Assembly: GCA_022574555.1 (NCBI GenBank)
Contig: JACZRV010000007.1
Span: forward strand, 1 to 60,301
Length of the DNA stretch: 60,301 bases
From: SAR324 cluster bacterium
GTDB lineage: Bacteria > SAR324 > JACQKK01
Direction: 5' to 3'
Shown here: piece after piece, positions 46,803-55,866 of the stretch
How positions within the stretch are numbered: the stretch's first letter is position 1
Layout of the letters: the number at the start of each line of letters is the position of its first letter
The notes under the pieces: model-generated
Databases searched by the model: none
Told to the model about the DNA's origin: nothing
The model's input: the letters and a program-made list of their open reading frames with translations, nothing else
Program-made: the position numbers and the translations under genes

Positions 46803-47751
46803 GTACAAGGAGATCGACCTGAGCGGCGTGCGCCGCATTCCCTTCGCCGAGCGCGAAACCAAGGTGGACACCACGATGTTCGGGCGGCCGGATCTGGACG
46901 ACGATTCCTTCGCCGCATTCTTCGAAGGGCTGCCCGGCATCCTCGCCGCCCAGGATCTCAAGTCCCTGGCCAGCCGCACCGCGCATCTGATCGCCGGCGG
47001 CGGCACCCTCATCCTGATGATCGGGGCGCACTTGATCAAGTGCGGGCTTTCCCCCTTGCTGTGCGAACTCCTCAGACGCGGCGCGGTGAGTTGCCTGGTG
47101 ATGAACGGCGCGGGCGCCATCCACGACTTCGAGGTGGCCTGCTTCGGCCGCACATCCGAGGACGTGGCAGCGCACCTGGAAACGGGTCTCTTCGGATTCG
47201 TGGAAGAGACCGGCATGCAAATCAACGAGGCGGTGCGCCGGGGGGCCACCCAGGGTTGGGGTTACGGTGAAGCGGTGGCCCGCCATCTGGCCGCGCTCGA
47301 TCCGCCCCATGCCGAGTTGAGCCTGCTGCTGACGGCGTGGCAATGCGGCGTGCCGGTAACTGTGCACGCCGCCATCGGCACGGAGACCATCCACCAGCAC
47401 CCCGAAACCGACGGGGCCGCCATCGGCGAGGCCACCTTCCGCGATTTCAAAATACTCTGCGACCAGCTCACTGGCCTGGAGGGCGGGATCGTCTTCCTCT
47501 ACGGCTCGGCGGTGATCCTCCCCGAGGTCTTCCTCAAGGCACTTACCGTAGTGCGCAACCTGGGTCATCCTGTGCGGCGCTTCACGGCGGTCAACTTCGA
47601 CATGATCCGCCACTACCGCCCCCAGGAGAACGTGGTCAGCCGGCCCACCGCCACGGGCGGCGAGGGCTTCACCATCATCGGACACCACGAAATCCTGGTG
47701 CCCCTCTTCTGGCAGGGGGTCTACACCGAACTGCGCCGCATGAAGGCGTGA
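46795..47751 (+). CDS. deoxyhypusine-synthase-like protein
   Basis: The 318-aa protein shows the Rossmann-type pattern of the deoxyhypusine synthase family: LILMIGAHLIKCGLSPLL, VMNGAGAIHDFEVACFG, then HAAIGTETIHQHPETDGAAIGEA and a GGIVFLYGSAVILPEVFL block. Bacteria lack eIF5A, so members in bacteria act on other substrates, some as homospermidine-synthase-like enzymes. The start at 46795 follows GAGG. It overlaps trpS, so the two are expressed together. Confidence 0.75.
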   Translation: MGKYKEIDLSGVRRIPFAERETKVDTTMFGRPDLDDDSFAAFFEGLPGILAAQDLKSLASRTAHLIAGGGTLILMIGAHLIKCGLSPLLCELLRRGAVSCLVMNGAGAIHDFEVACFGRTSEDVAAHLETGLFGFVEETGMQINEAVRRGATQGWGYGEAVARHLAALDPPHAELSLLLTAWQCGVPVTVHAAIGTETIHQHPETDGAAIGEATFRDFKILCDQLTGLEGGIVFLYGSAVILPEVFLKALTVVRNLGHPVRRFTAVNFDMIRHYRPQENVVSRPTATGGEGFTIIGHHEILVPLFWQGVYTELRRMKA

Positions 47752-47833
47752 TTCCGCCCTGAATACGAAATGTGAAAATACCGAACCGGAAAAATTTTGA
47801 CCTGCCCCACCCCAAAATTACCTCTTCGCAGAC

Positions 47834-48517
47834 CTACGAATAGATCCCGCTCTCGGGGCGTGTGAATTCGATGCCGTTGGATTCGTAGACGGCATTGATG
47901 GCGCGGCGGAAATGTTCGATGGGTCCATAGCCGGGAGAAACGAGATGGTATTCGCCGGCCAGTTTCAGCATGAGGGTGGGGTAACCGCGGATGCCCAGGG
48001 AATCGCCGAGGCGGAGATCCTCGCTGAGAGCGCGTTCCACGTCGGAGGTGGAGAGGGTTTCGCTGAACGAGGCGGGATCGATCCCGACCTCTTGGGCGAT
48101 TTCCAGGTGGGTTTCCACGCGGGTGCAATCGCGGGCTTCGGTGAAGTAGGCCTTGAACATGGCGACCATGAAGGGCCACTCCAATTCGGGGTTCAGGATG
48201 CGGGCGGTCAGCACCGCGCGGCAGGCGGGCAGGGTGGTGGACAGGGGACGATGGCGCTTCCACAGGGTGTGATCGAAGGGTTGGCCCGTCGTCTCGGCGA
48301 TGCGGCGCCAAGCATCACGGATGAGTTCGATGAGGGCATCGTCCATGGGAACGTCAGGCCCCCGGCGCAGTCCGCCCATGACGGTGACGCGGTTCAGTTC
48401 GGGGTACTCCTGCTCCACTTGTTCCAGTACCGGCCTGAAACCCCAGCACCAGGAGCACATGGGGTCGCCGAAGTAGTAGAGGGTCCCCACCGGCTCGATT
48501 TCCGTGACAGGAAGCAT
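47834..48517 (-). CDS. DsbA-family thioredoxin-fold protein
   Basis: The 227-aa protein has a thioredoxin-like start with the CxxC motif CSWC (FGDPMCSWCWGF), a long helical insert, and the cis-Pro region GYPTLML. It lacks a signal peptide, so it is cytosolic. This suits the DsbA/FrnE-like oxidoreductase group. It converges on the deoxyhypusine-synthase-like gene. Confidence 0.87.
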   Translation of the reverse strand: MLPVTEIEPVGTLYYFGDPMCSWCWGFRPVLEQVEQEYPELNRVTVMGGLRRGPDVPMDDALIELIRDAWRRIAETTGQPFDHTLWKRHRPLSTTLPACRAVLTARILNPELEWPFMVAMFKAYFTEARDCTRVETHLEIAQEVGIDPASFSETLSTSDVERALSEDLRLGDSLGIRGYPTLMLKLAGEYHLVSPGYGPIEHFRRAINAVYESNGIEFTRPESGIYS

Positions 48518-48800
48518 GGGGGCATGCTAGCACCACGATCCCGGCGTGGGAAATGCCTGCCGCGGGTCACCACGACTCGGGTGCCCGTGTCGTCGCGGAT
48601 TTTACGGTACTTTCTCTTAGAGGCTTGAAAGGTTTGATTTTTTGCAGCGGGCCTGTTAGTTTCGAGCGCTCGATTCGCCGAAGAGCCGTGCATGGGGAAA
48701 TGACCCGGCCGGCAGACGCCGCGCCCGCATCACATGCCGCGCCGTTGACTGTCAGGAAGTCTTCAAACGAAGATTACAACCCGAAGCCGGAAGCCGCGCC

Positions 48801-49124
48801 GTGAACAAATCCCAGTTGATCGAGAAGCTGGCGGTTTTGACCCAGCAGACGAACAAGGTCTCCGAGGAAGCCGTCAATATCTTTTTCAATAACATCAAGG
48901 ATGCCTTGAACTCGGCGGACAAAGTGGAAATCCGCGGATTCGGCAGCTTTCTGCTCAAGAGCTACGGGGCCTATACGGGCCGCAATCCCAAGACCGGCGA
49001 CAAGGTGTATGTGCCCGAGAAGCTGCTCCCGTTTTTCCGCGGGGGCAAGGATCTGCGCAAACGCGTGGACAAAGGGTCCCAGGGGCCACAACCGTCGTTC
49101 GATCCCACGATGTCCGAGGACTGA
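48801..49124 (+). CDS. HU/IHF-family DNA-binding protein
   Basis: The 107-aa protein shows the HU/IHF fold: helices at the start (NKSQLIEKLAVLTQQ), KVEIRGFGSF, the DNA-bending arm GRNPKTGDKVYVPEK, and the end FFRGGKDLRKRV. The arm is closest to IHF beta. A C-terminal extension of about 15 polar residues is unusual. It starts with GTG. Confidence 0.93.
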   Translation: MNKSQLIEKLAVLTQQTNKVSEEAVNIFFNNIKDALNSADKVEIRGFGSFLLKSYGAYTGRNPKTGDKVYVPEKLLPFFRGGKDLRKRVDKGSQGPQPSFDPTMSED

Positions 49125-49127
49125 TCC

Positions 49128-49801
49128 GCAAAAAGCCGGCATCCCTGCCTCGTATTCACGGCACCTGATGAATCCAGTGCCTCCGCGGTTCCTGGTCTCC
49201 GTGCCTTCCCGTAGCTTTTCCATAGTCCTTGCCTGTTATCGGTTCGCCGGGGAATTCCCTCAGCACCGCGGACCTGGCCGATCCGGCTCTGGCGGACCAA
49301 GTGCGCACAGCCCTCGACGAGCTCACCGGCATCATCCGCCTGGGCAGCCTCTACGCTTTCCAGCAGGAGATCGGAACGCCGCATTAACCCCCGATCACGG
49401 CATTTCCGCCTGGCCGCATAGGTCCGAAACGGGAGCGCCGATCCTTCAACTACCGAATTTCTTCTTTTCTGCTTCGAGATCGCTTATTCGTCAGCAGTAA
49501 TCCCGTCGATCACGGTATGCTTCCGGCACGGCGGAATGTTGACAAATTCGCGCCGCCCCCATAATGGATTCCTACATAACTACCGGGGGGCAACAGCCGA
49601 GCAAGACCATGACCCAATATCCCTTTCCACCGTGGCCACCTTCGTTCGCGCGTCGATCCCGCCGATCATCGACACACCGCAGCCCGAGGGATAGCGTCTT
49701 TCGCACACCGGACGTGGGTAACGAATACGACGGAATCCATCGCAAGCAAAAACGTAGGATCGACCGATGGGGGCGGGACATCGGCAATTCCAAATCGGCA
49801 T
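49128..49801. other. intergenic region with a possible gene remnant
   Basis: About 670 bases upstream of the receiver-cyclase gene. Apart from the fragment at 49226-49387, no gene is supported. The promoter of the receiver-cyclase gene should lie here, but no clear hexamers were found. Confidence 0.4.
49226..49387 (+). pseudogene. possible C-terminal gene remnant
   Basis: A 53-codon frame ends at a TAA at 49385-49387 and reads like a protein tail ([20 protein letters not shown], then [17 protein letters not shown]). It has coding-like composition and helical periodicity but no ATG, no ribosome site, and an in-frame stop just before it. It may be a decayed or truncated gene. The parent protein is not recognised. 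Confidence 0.4.
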
Positions 49802-50845
49802 ATGGCTAACGACACGGAGCGGGTGCTGATTGTCGACGATGACGATCAGAATCTTCAATTGATCCAGACAATCCTCACCCCGAGCGGTTACGAGGTTCGA
49901 ACGGCGGACAGCGGGCGGGAGGCAATGAAGGCATTGGAATCGGAGCCTTTCGATCTCGTCCTGCTCGACGTGGTGATGCCCGACATGGACGGGATCACCG
50001 TGCTCCGACGAATTCACACCGATGCCAAGCTGCGCCAAATCCCGGTGGTAATGATTTCAGGCGTGAACGATCTGGAGAGCGTCGCGAAATGCGTTGAACT
50101 GGGCGCCGACGACTACCTGTTCAAACCCATCAAGCCCACGCTGCTCCGGGCGCGGGTCAAGGCCTCCCTGGAAAAGAAACGGCTGAAGGATCAGGAGCAG
50201 TTCTTTTTGCGCCGCGTACAGGAAGAGAAATTGCGAGGCGACAAATTGCTGCACTCTGTCCTGCCCCACATGGTCGTCGAGGAATTGCTGGCCACCGGGT
50301 CGGTCATTCCGCGGCGCTACAACAACGTCGCGGTTTTATTTGCCGATATCGTGGGATTTACGGCCTACTGCGAAACTCACGACCCCGGGGAAATTCTGCA
50401 ACACCTGGAGTCGCTTTTCGGACTGCTGGAGGATATGGCCTCCAAGCACCAGCTGGACAAGGTGAAGACCATCGGCGACGCATTCATGGCCGCGGGGGGC
50501 ATGCTCACGCCACTGGATAACCCGGTGCTGGCCTGTGTCAACTACGGTTTGGAAATTGTCGCCGCTTCACCCCAATTGGACCCTCACTGGAAGATCCGCG
50601 TGGGCATCCACAAGGGGCCCGTCGTCGCGGGAATCGTGGGCAAGAGCCGGTTTTCCTACGATATCTGGGGAGATACGGTCAACACCGCCTCGCGGATCGA
50701 GAGCTACGGCGTCGCCGATGCGGTCAACGTCAGCCAGGAGGCATGGCAGGAAGTGGCCCATCTCTTTCGGGGCAAATCCCAGGGCGTGGTCGAACTCAAA
50801 AACAAGGGTAAGATGGAAATCATCAGTATCGGCGGGCCAGCTTGA
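49802..50845 (+). CDS. response regulator with adenylate cyclase output
   Basis: The 347-aa protein has a receiver domain (about 8-120) with phospho-Asp at LLDVVMPDMDG (residue 56) and the Lys in FKPIKP. A coiled linker and a class III cyclase domain (about 165-345) follow. The cyclase is complete: two metal Asp (LFADIVGFT and KTIGDAFMA), the adenine-selecting Lys (VKTIGD) and Asp (YDIWGDTVN), and the Asn/Arg pair in VNTASRIE. So it should make cAMP under phosphorylation control. The neighbouring hybrid kinase, which converges on it 37 bases away, is the best candidate partner. Confidence 0.93.
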   Translation: MANDTERVLIVDDDDQNLQLIQTILTPSGYEVRTADSGREAMKALESEPFDLVLLDVVMPDMDGITVLRRIHTDAKLRQIPVVMISGVNDLESVAKCVELGADDYLFKPIKPTLLRARVKASLEKKRLKDQEQFFLRRVQEEKLRGDKLLHSVLPHMVVEELLATGSVIPRRYNNVAVLFADIVGFTAYCETHDPGEILQHLESLFGLLEDMASKHQLDKVKTIGDAFMAAGGMLTPLDNPVLACVNYGLEIVAASPQLDPHWKIRVGIHKGPVVAGIVGKSRFSYDIWGDTVNTASRIESYGVADAVNVSQEAWQEVAHLFRGKSQGVVELKNKGKMEIISIGGPA

Positions 50846-50873
50846 CCGCGCCTGATTGGCCGCGTCTGATCGG
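50846..50873. repeat. 14-bp tandem duplication between two signalling genes
   Basis: CCGCGCCTGATTGG and CCGCGTCTGATCGG lie head to tail immediately after the stop codon of the receiver-cyclase gene, with two differences. Confidence 0.85.
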
Positions 50874-50882
50874 AATTCGGCT

Positions 50883-53800
50883 TCATCTGCGAACCTTCGA
50901 CGGCGACGCGAGCAGATCAGCGATCACCTGAAGCAGCTCCTCGCGCCCGAAGGGCTTGGATACCAACTTGATTTCGTGTTCCAGGATGAACCTGAGGTCC
51001 ACAGCCTTGGGGCTGTAGCCACTGGTGAAGAAAACCGGAATGTCGGAGCCCATTGCGCGAATTTCCTCGTAGACTTGGCGGCCGCTCTTGCGGGGCATCA
51101 CCAGATCGAGCGCGGCCAGGTCGATCTCATCGCGATGCGATTCGAACAATTCCACGGCCCGCTGACCGTCCTCCGCCATAATGACCCGGTATCCGCCGCT
51201 TTTAAGAATTTGGGAGGTCAGCGTCCGTATTCCCTCATCGTCTTCCGCGACAAGGATCGTTCCGGTTCCCTTTTGAATGCTGGCCCGTGGGCGATCGGCT
51301 GCGGGGGAAGCCCTCGTCGCGGAGACGGGAAAGTATAGCCTGAAAGTCGTTCCCAGCCCGACTTCGCTGTATAAATTGATCAGGCCGGCGTGTTGGCGCA
51401 CGATACCGTAAACGATGGCCAGCCCCAGGCCCGTTCCCTGACCGGCTTCCTTGGTCGTGTAGAAGGGCTCGAACACGTGCTCCCTATCCTCCGGGGCGAT
51501 GCCGGTCCCGGTGTCGGAAATGCACACGTTGACGTAGTCTCCGGGTGCCGCCCACGGGTGGGCCCGGCAGTATTCGGCGTCCAGCGAAGCCGTCCGCGTT
51601 TCAATGGTGAGCCGTCCCCCGTCAGGCATGGCGTCGCGGGCGTTGAGGCATAAGTTGATCAGCGCCTGCTCGATGGCGCTGGGATCGGCATGAATGGTCG
51701 TAGGCCCATCGTGAGTGGCTATGGTCAGGTCGATATGTTCCCCGATCAATCTCCGGATCATCGTGGCCACGTTGCGGACCAATTCGTTGATCTCCAGATT
51801 TCGCAGGGCCAGCACCTGGCGGCGGCTGAGCATCAGGAGTTGGCGGGTGAGGGCCGAGCCGCGGTGCACCGCTTTGCTCACCTGCATCAACTTCGCGTAC
51901 CTGTCATCACTCTCCGGTGTCGCCTCGATCACCAATTCGGAAAATCCGCCGATGATTTGCAGTATATTGTTGAAATCGTGAGCGATTCCGCCGGCGAGTT
52001 CGCCCAGCGCCTCCATCTTCTGCGAATGGCGCAGTTGCTCTTCGAGCTTTTTCCTTTCGGTGATTTCGGCGAAGGTGGATTGGATGGCCGGTCCGCCGTC
52101 CCAGGCAATGAGCCTGGTGATGATTTCGAGCCAGATCGTTTTTCCATCGCGGCGCAAGCCCTTGCATTGATAGTGGGTCGGAGCGTTTTCGCCCCGGACG
52201 CGTAGGTTCTTGATGCTCACGATCCGTGCCCGCTCATCGGGATGCACCATGTCGAGAATATTTCCCACCTCCATCACCTCCTTGACGGAAGAAAACCCTA
52301 ATATTTCCGCATAGGCGCTGTTGACGAAAAGCGGCTTGAAATCGCGATGGACGACCATGCCCTGGATGGACCCTTCCACCAGGTTGCGATATCGTTCCTC
52401 GCTCGTTCTCAACTCGGCTTCGGCGATTTTACGCTCGGTGATGTCCACCACGGCCACCTGCACCGCGGGCTCGCCGTCCCATTGCACCACTGTCAAGGCC
52501 AAATGGGTCCAGACGCTGGTGCCGTCTTTTCTGATCCACGAATGTTCGAAATGGCTGGGGGCGCCCCGGCCACTGATTCTCACCTTGTATTGGCGGCGGT
52601 AGCGTTGGCGATCCTCGGGCGGAATCGCGCCCATCAGATCGAATCCTTGCAGATCGGCGGGATCGTCGAATCCCAATATCCGCGCGAACGCTCGATTGGA
52701 GAAGAGCAGTTTGAAATCGCGGTGGACGAACACACCCTGGATGGAGCCCGAGGCGAGGTTGCGAAATTTTTCCTCGCTGGAACGCAGCTCCTCTTCGGCG
52801 CGTTTGCGCTCGGTAATATCGACCAACGTGGACTGAACGACTTTTTCGCCTTCCCACACGATGGGCCTGTGATTCAGTTCCACCCAGACCAGGGACCCGT
52901 CCTTGCGTACACCCTGAACCTCGTACCTCGTCTCATCCAAGCCGCCTTTCATGTGCCTCTTGTACAAGCGGGCGATCCTGGCCTTTTCGTGAGGGGCTTG
53001 CAGAGCGGTGAGATCGCCCATTTGGATGATTTCCTCCGGCGAATCGTAACCGAAAATATTGGCATAGGTCTGATTGGCGAATCTGGGTACGAAGTCCTTT
53101 TGGATCACGATCCCTTGTAAGGAACCCTCCACCAGATTGCGAAATCTCTCCCCGCTTGCCCGCAGCTTTTCTTCCGCCAACTTTCTTTTGGTGATGTCCT
53201 GGGTGGTCACCTGAACCGCCGGTTTTCCGTTCCACATTATCGAATTGGCGATATTTTCTCGCCAAATTACCGATCCATTTTTGTGACAAGCCCGAAATTC
53301 GTATCGCACCGATTCGTCGCCTCTTTTCTTCCGTTCCCGAAAAAACTTTCTTAGCTTTGGAAGTTCGTCCGGAAGCGCCAGGTCCAATACGTTTTCAAAG
53401 TCCAGAATTTGCTGTGCCGAATCGTAACCATGTATCTTGGCGAAAGCATCGTTCACGAACAACGGTTTGAAATCGCGATGGACAATAATCCCTTGTATGG
53501 ACCCCTCGACAAGAGCCCTATAGCGTTCTTCGCTGGACTTCAACCGGTCTCCATGCCGTTTAAGTTCCGTGGCATCGATCAACGTGGTCTGTATCGCTCG
53601 TTTTCCTTCCCAATCGATCATCTTGTTGATGTTGACCAGATGAATCTTGCTATGGTCCTTTCGTATGCCCTCGTACTCGTATTGTGTCGGTGCCGGCAGT
53701 CCCTTCATGCGGGCTCGTCGATATCCCAGCACGCGTTTGCGTTCATGTTCCGCGACCAAATTCAGGATGTTGCCCATGCGCATGATCTCATCCGGCGACG

Positions 53801-54794
53801 CGTAGCCGAATATGTCGGCATAGGCTTGATTGATGAAAAGTGGACGGTGATCGCGGTGAACGAGAATCCCCTGGATCGATCCCTCAACAAGATTCCGGTA
53901 GCGTTCTTCGCTTTCCTGGAGACCATTCTGGGCCAGCCGCCTTTGCGTGATGTCGTTGTATGTGCTCAAAATGGCGGGTTGACCGCCCCAATTGATCCGT
54001 GTGGCAACGATCTCCACCCAAATTGTCGGTCCATCTTGCCTGATTCCCTGAAACTCGTATCGCGAGGGAACGTCGATGTTCCGCATACGAGCCCTGGCGT
54101 AGCTCAGAAGGCGCCTTCGATCTCGCGGCGCGACGAAGGGAACCTTTTTCAGGTCCAGCCCCAACACCTGATCGGCGGTGGCGTAACCGAAAATGTCCAT
54201 GAAGGCCTGGTTGGCGTAGAGCGGAATGAAGTTTCTGTGCACCAGGATGCCCTCGATCGATCCCTCCGCGAGCCCGCGAAAGCGCTCCTCACTGTCGCGA
54301 AGCGCCTCTTCGGCCGACTTTCGCTTGGTGATGTCCACAACGGTTCCCTGGAAGGCAGGTTGCCCGTCCCAATCGATCACCCGGGCGATATTGTTCAGCC
54401 AAATTTGCGACCCGTTCTTTTTGATTCCTTGAAACTCATATTGCACCGGCGCCGAATTGCCGTGTATGCGTTGCCGGGCGAAGCTATGAATTCGTTTGCG
54501 CTCTCCCGCCGCCAGCAGCACATCGACGCTCGGCAGTTCCAGCATTTCCCGTTTCGATTTGTATCCGAAGACCTTGACCAGAGCGTCGTTGACGAACAGT
54601 ATCTGAAAGTTGCGGTGGACGAAGACACCCTGGATCGAGCCCCCGATGAGGTTGCGATAACGCTTTTCGGATCGGCGATGTTCCTCGTTGGCTCGCCGGA
54701 GTTTCTCGTTGTCGCGTTCCAGGCGATTCAGGCGCTTGCTGAGTGCCGCATCCGCTCGTTTCGCGCGGGGTAAGGCGGCCTTGCGCGTACTCAT
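50883..54794 (-). CDS. hybrid histidine kinase with seven PAS repeats
   Basis: The 1303-aa protein starts at MSTRKAAL with TGGAG upstream. After a short coiled coil it holds seven consecutive PAS/PAC units of about 126 residues, each with a G(S)IQG.xVHRxF..LF.N block and ending in a VDITERK-like linker. Then come a HisKA domain (GGIAHDFNN), an HATPase domain (NLCLNARDAM, DTGTGIAP, GTGLGLAI) and a C-terminal receiver (LAALDLVMPRKSG). No membrane segment is seen, so it senses a cytosolic signal. It may pass phosphate to the convergent receiver-cyclase. Confidence 0.94.
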   Translation of the reverse strand: MSTRKAALPRAKRADAALSKRLNRLERDNEKLRRANEEHRRSEKRYRNLIGGSIQGVFVHRNFQILFVNDALVKVFGYKSKREMLELPSVDVLLAAGERKRIHSFARQRIHGNSAPVQYEFQGIKKNGSQIWLNNIARVIDWDGQPAFQGTVVDITKRKSAEEALRDSEERFRGLAEGSIEGILVHRNFIPLYANQAFMDIFGYATADQVLGLDLKKVPFVAPRDRRRLLSYARARMRNIDVPSRYEFQGIRQDGPTIWVEIVATRINWGGQPAILSTYNDITQRRLAQNGLQESEERYRNLVEGSIQGILVHRDHRPLFINQAYADIFGYASPDEIMRMGNILNLVAEHERKRVLGYRRARMKGLPAPTQYEYEGIRKDHSKIHLVNINKMIDWEGKRAIQTTLIDATELKRHGDRLKSSEERYRALVEGSIQGIIVHRDFKPLFVNDAFAKIHGYDSAQQILDFENVLDLALPDELPKLRKFFRERKKRGDESVRYEFRACHKNGSVIWRENIANSIMWNGKPAVQVTTQDITKRKLAEEKLRASGERFRNLVEGSLQGIVIQKDFVPRFANQTYANIFGYDSPEEIIQMGDLTALQAPHEKARIARLYKRHMKGGLDETRYEVQGVRKDGSLVWVELNHRPIVWEGEKVVQSTLVDITERKRAEEELRSSEEKFRNLASGSIQGVFVHRDFKLLFSNRAFARILGFDDPADLQGFDLMGAIPPEDRQRYRRQYKVRISGRGAPSHFEHSWIRKDGTSVWTHLALTVVQWDGEPAVQVAVVDITERKIAEAELRTSEERYRNLVEGSIQGMVVHRDFKPLFVNSAYAEILGFSSVKEVMEVGNILDMVHPDERARIVSIKNLRVRGENAPTHYQCKGLRRDGKTIWLEIITRLIAWDGGPAIQSTFAEITERKKLEEQLRHSQKMEALGELAGGIAHDFNNILQIIGGFSELVIEATPESDDRYAKLMQVSKAVHRGSALTRQLLMLSRRQVLALRNLEINELVRNVATMIRRLIGEHIDLTIATHDGPTTIHADPSAIEQALINLCLNARDAMPDGGRLTIETRTASLDAEYCRAHPWAAPGDYVNVCISDTGTGIAPEDREHVFEPFYTTKEAGQGTGLGLAIVYGIVRQHAGLINLYSEVGLGTTFRLYFPVSATRASPAADRPRASIQKGTGTILVAEDDEGIRTLTSQILKSGGYRVIMAEDGQRAVELFESHRDEIDLAALDLVMPRKSGRQVYEEIRAMGSDIPVFFTSGYSPKAVDLRFILEHEIKLVSKPFGREELLQVIADLLASPSKVRR

Positions 54795-55126
54795 GGGTGG
54801 CTCCAGTGAAATTCGTTGTGCACGGAAATGTGGAGTCCGCATCAAAGGGGTGTCCTACAAATCAGAGGCACCAGGCACGGATGGTCCGAAATTTCATCGA
54901 TATGCCCCGGCAGCCGCGGCCGACACCACCTGCCCGCGCTGCATTGCCGCGATCGCGCAGGTAATCGGTGATCGGTGCCCACCATTCGTGCTTGACGTCG
55001 GACAGGAATACCACAAGATCCGTATCATATCGGGCATCCATGCGACAGATGCGCAGGGCAAAGCTCGCAAACGAAGAGAAAGCCGGCAGCCAGGGGCGGT
55101 CACGAAGGACGCACCACCATTGGATT
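54795..55126. other. intergenic region upstream of the hybrid kinase
   Basis: About 330 bases. Short frames lie on both strands, but none has a ribosome site or a recognised product. The promoter of the kinase gene should lie here. Confidence 0.4.
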
Positions 55127-55741
55127 TTATAGGGGAAACAACGTGACCATGCCCATCGTTACGAAGGCCACCAGCTGGTAGAACGCGATCAGCGACATAT
55201 CCCAAAGCGGATATTCGGTTGGACCGCGAAACCTGCGCGCGATTTTGAGCCGGCTGCGGGTGGCAACCACTCTGCCACGATGCCGGCGAAAATAGGTTTT
55301 ATAGTGGTCGAACGTCATACTGATCGAAATGACGAATAAGATGGTGGCGATAACGACGAACCAAACTGTATACATCAATTCCTCCCTGGGCCGGCCCAGT
55401 ATCAGCCACTGCGTGTTGAACAGGGACAGGCCCGCCGAAATCAATGCCACCAAAGCCATGGTGAATATCTTGGCGAATCTGTACTCCCGGCTGGGGACCA
55501 CGATGAACACCATGATCAGACCAAAAACGTATTTCGACATGATCTCGATGGCGATAAGGACGATAATCTTGGCCCACATAAACTGAAACACGTAAGCGAA
55601 GGGAAATTTCAATTCCTCCAATGTCACAAAATCCTGTGTGGTCGTATACGAAACGAGCGAGATCAAACCACTGCCGATCGCGATGGATCCCGCCACAAAC
55701 GATAACGTGCCGGCGCTGGATTTCAGGAAATTCTTTATCAC
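55127..55741 (-). CDS. multi-pass membrane protein, unknown
   Basis: The 204-aa product has about six predicted membrane segments, among them FVAGSIAIGSGLISLV, KIIVLIAIEI, FGLIMVFIVV, MALVALISAGLSLF and TVWFVVIATILFVI. A basic loop (YFRRHRGRVVATRSRLK) lies before the last segment. The start is a GTG at 55741. I do not recognise the family. It is read alone between the kinase and the methyltransferase. Confidence 0.65.
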   Translation of the reverse strand: MIKNFLKSSAGTLSFVAGSIAIGSGLISLVSYTTTQDFVTLEELKFPFAYVFQFMWAKIIVLIAIEIMSKYVFGLIMVFIVVPSREYRFAKIFTMALVALISAGLSLFNTQWLILGRPREELMYTVWFVVIATILFVISISMTFDHYKTYFRRHRGRVVATRSRLKIARRFRGPTEYPLWDMSLIAFYQLVAFVTMGMVTLFPL

Positions 55742-55866
55742 TGGGGTGCTAAATTTATTATAAAACTATTTATTATCATTGATGCCTATCGGCGGCCTTC
55801 GTCACGTTCAATTTGAAAGTACCGCCCAATGCTATCTGCCGGAGGCGGTCGCTGCGGCGGCACCCT

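Noticed and set aside
53409-54773. Open frame of about 450 codons opposite the PAS kinase
   Set aside because: Its apparent internal repeats only reflect the PAS repeats on the other strand.
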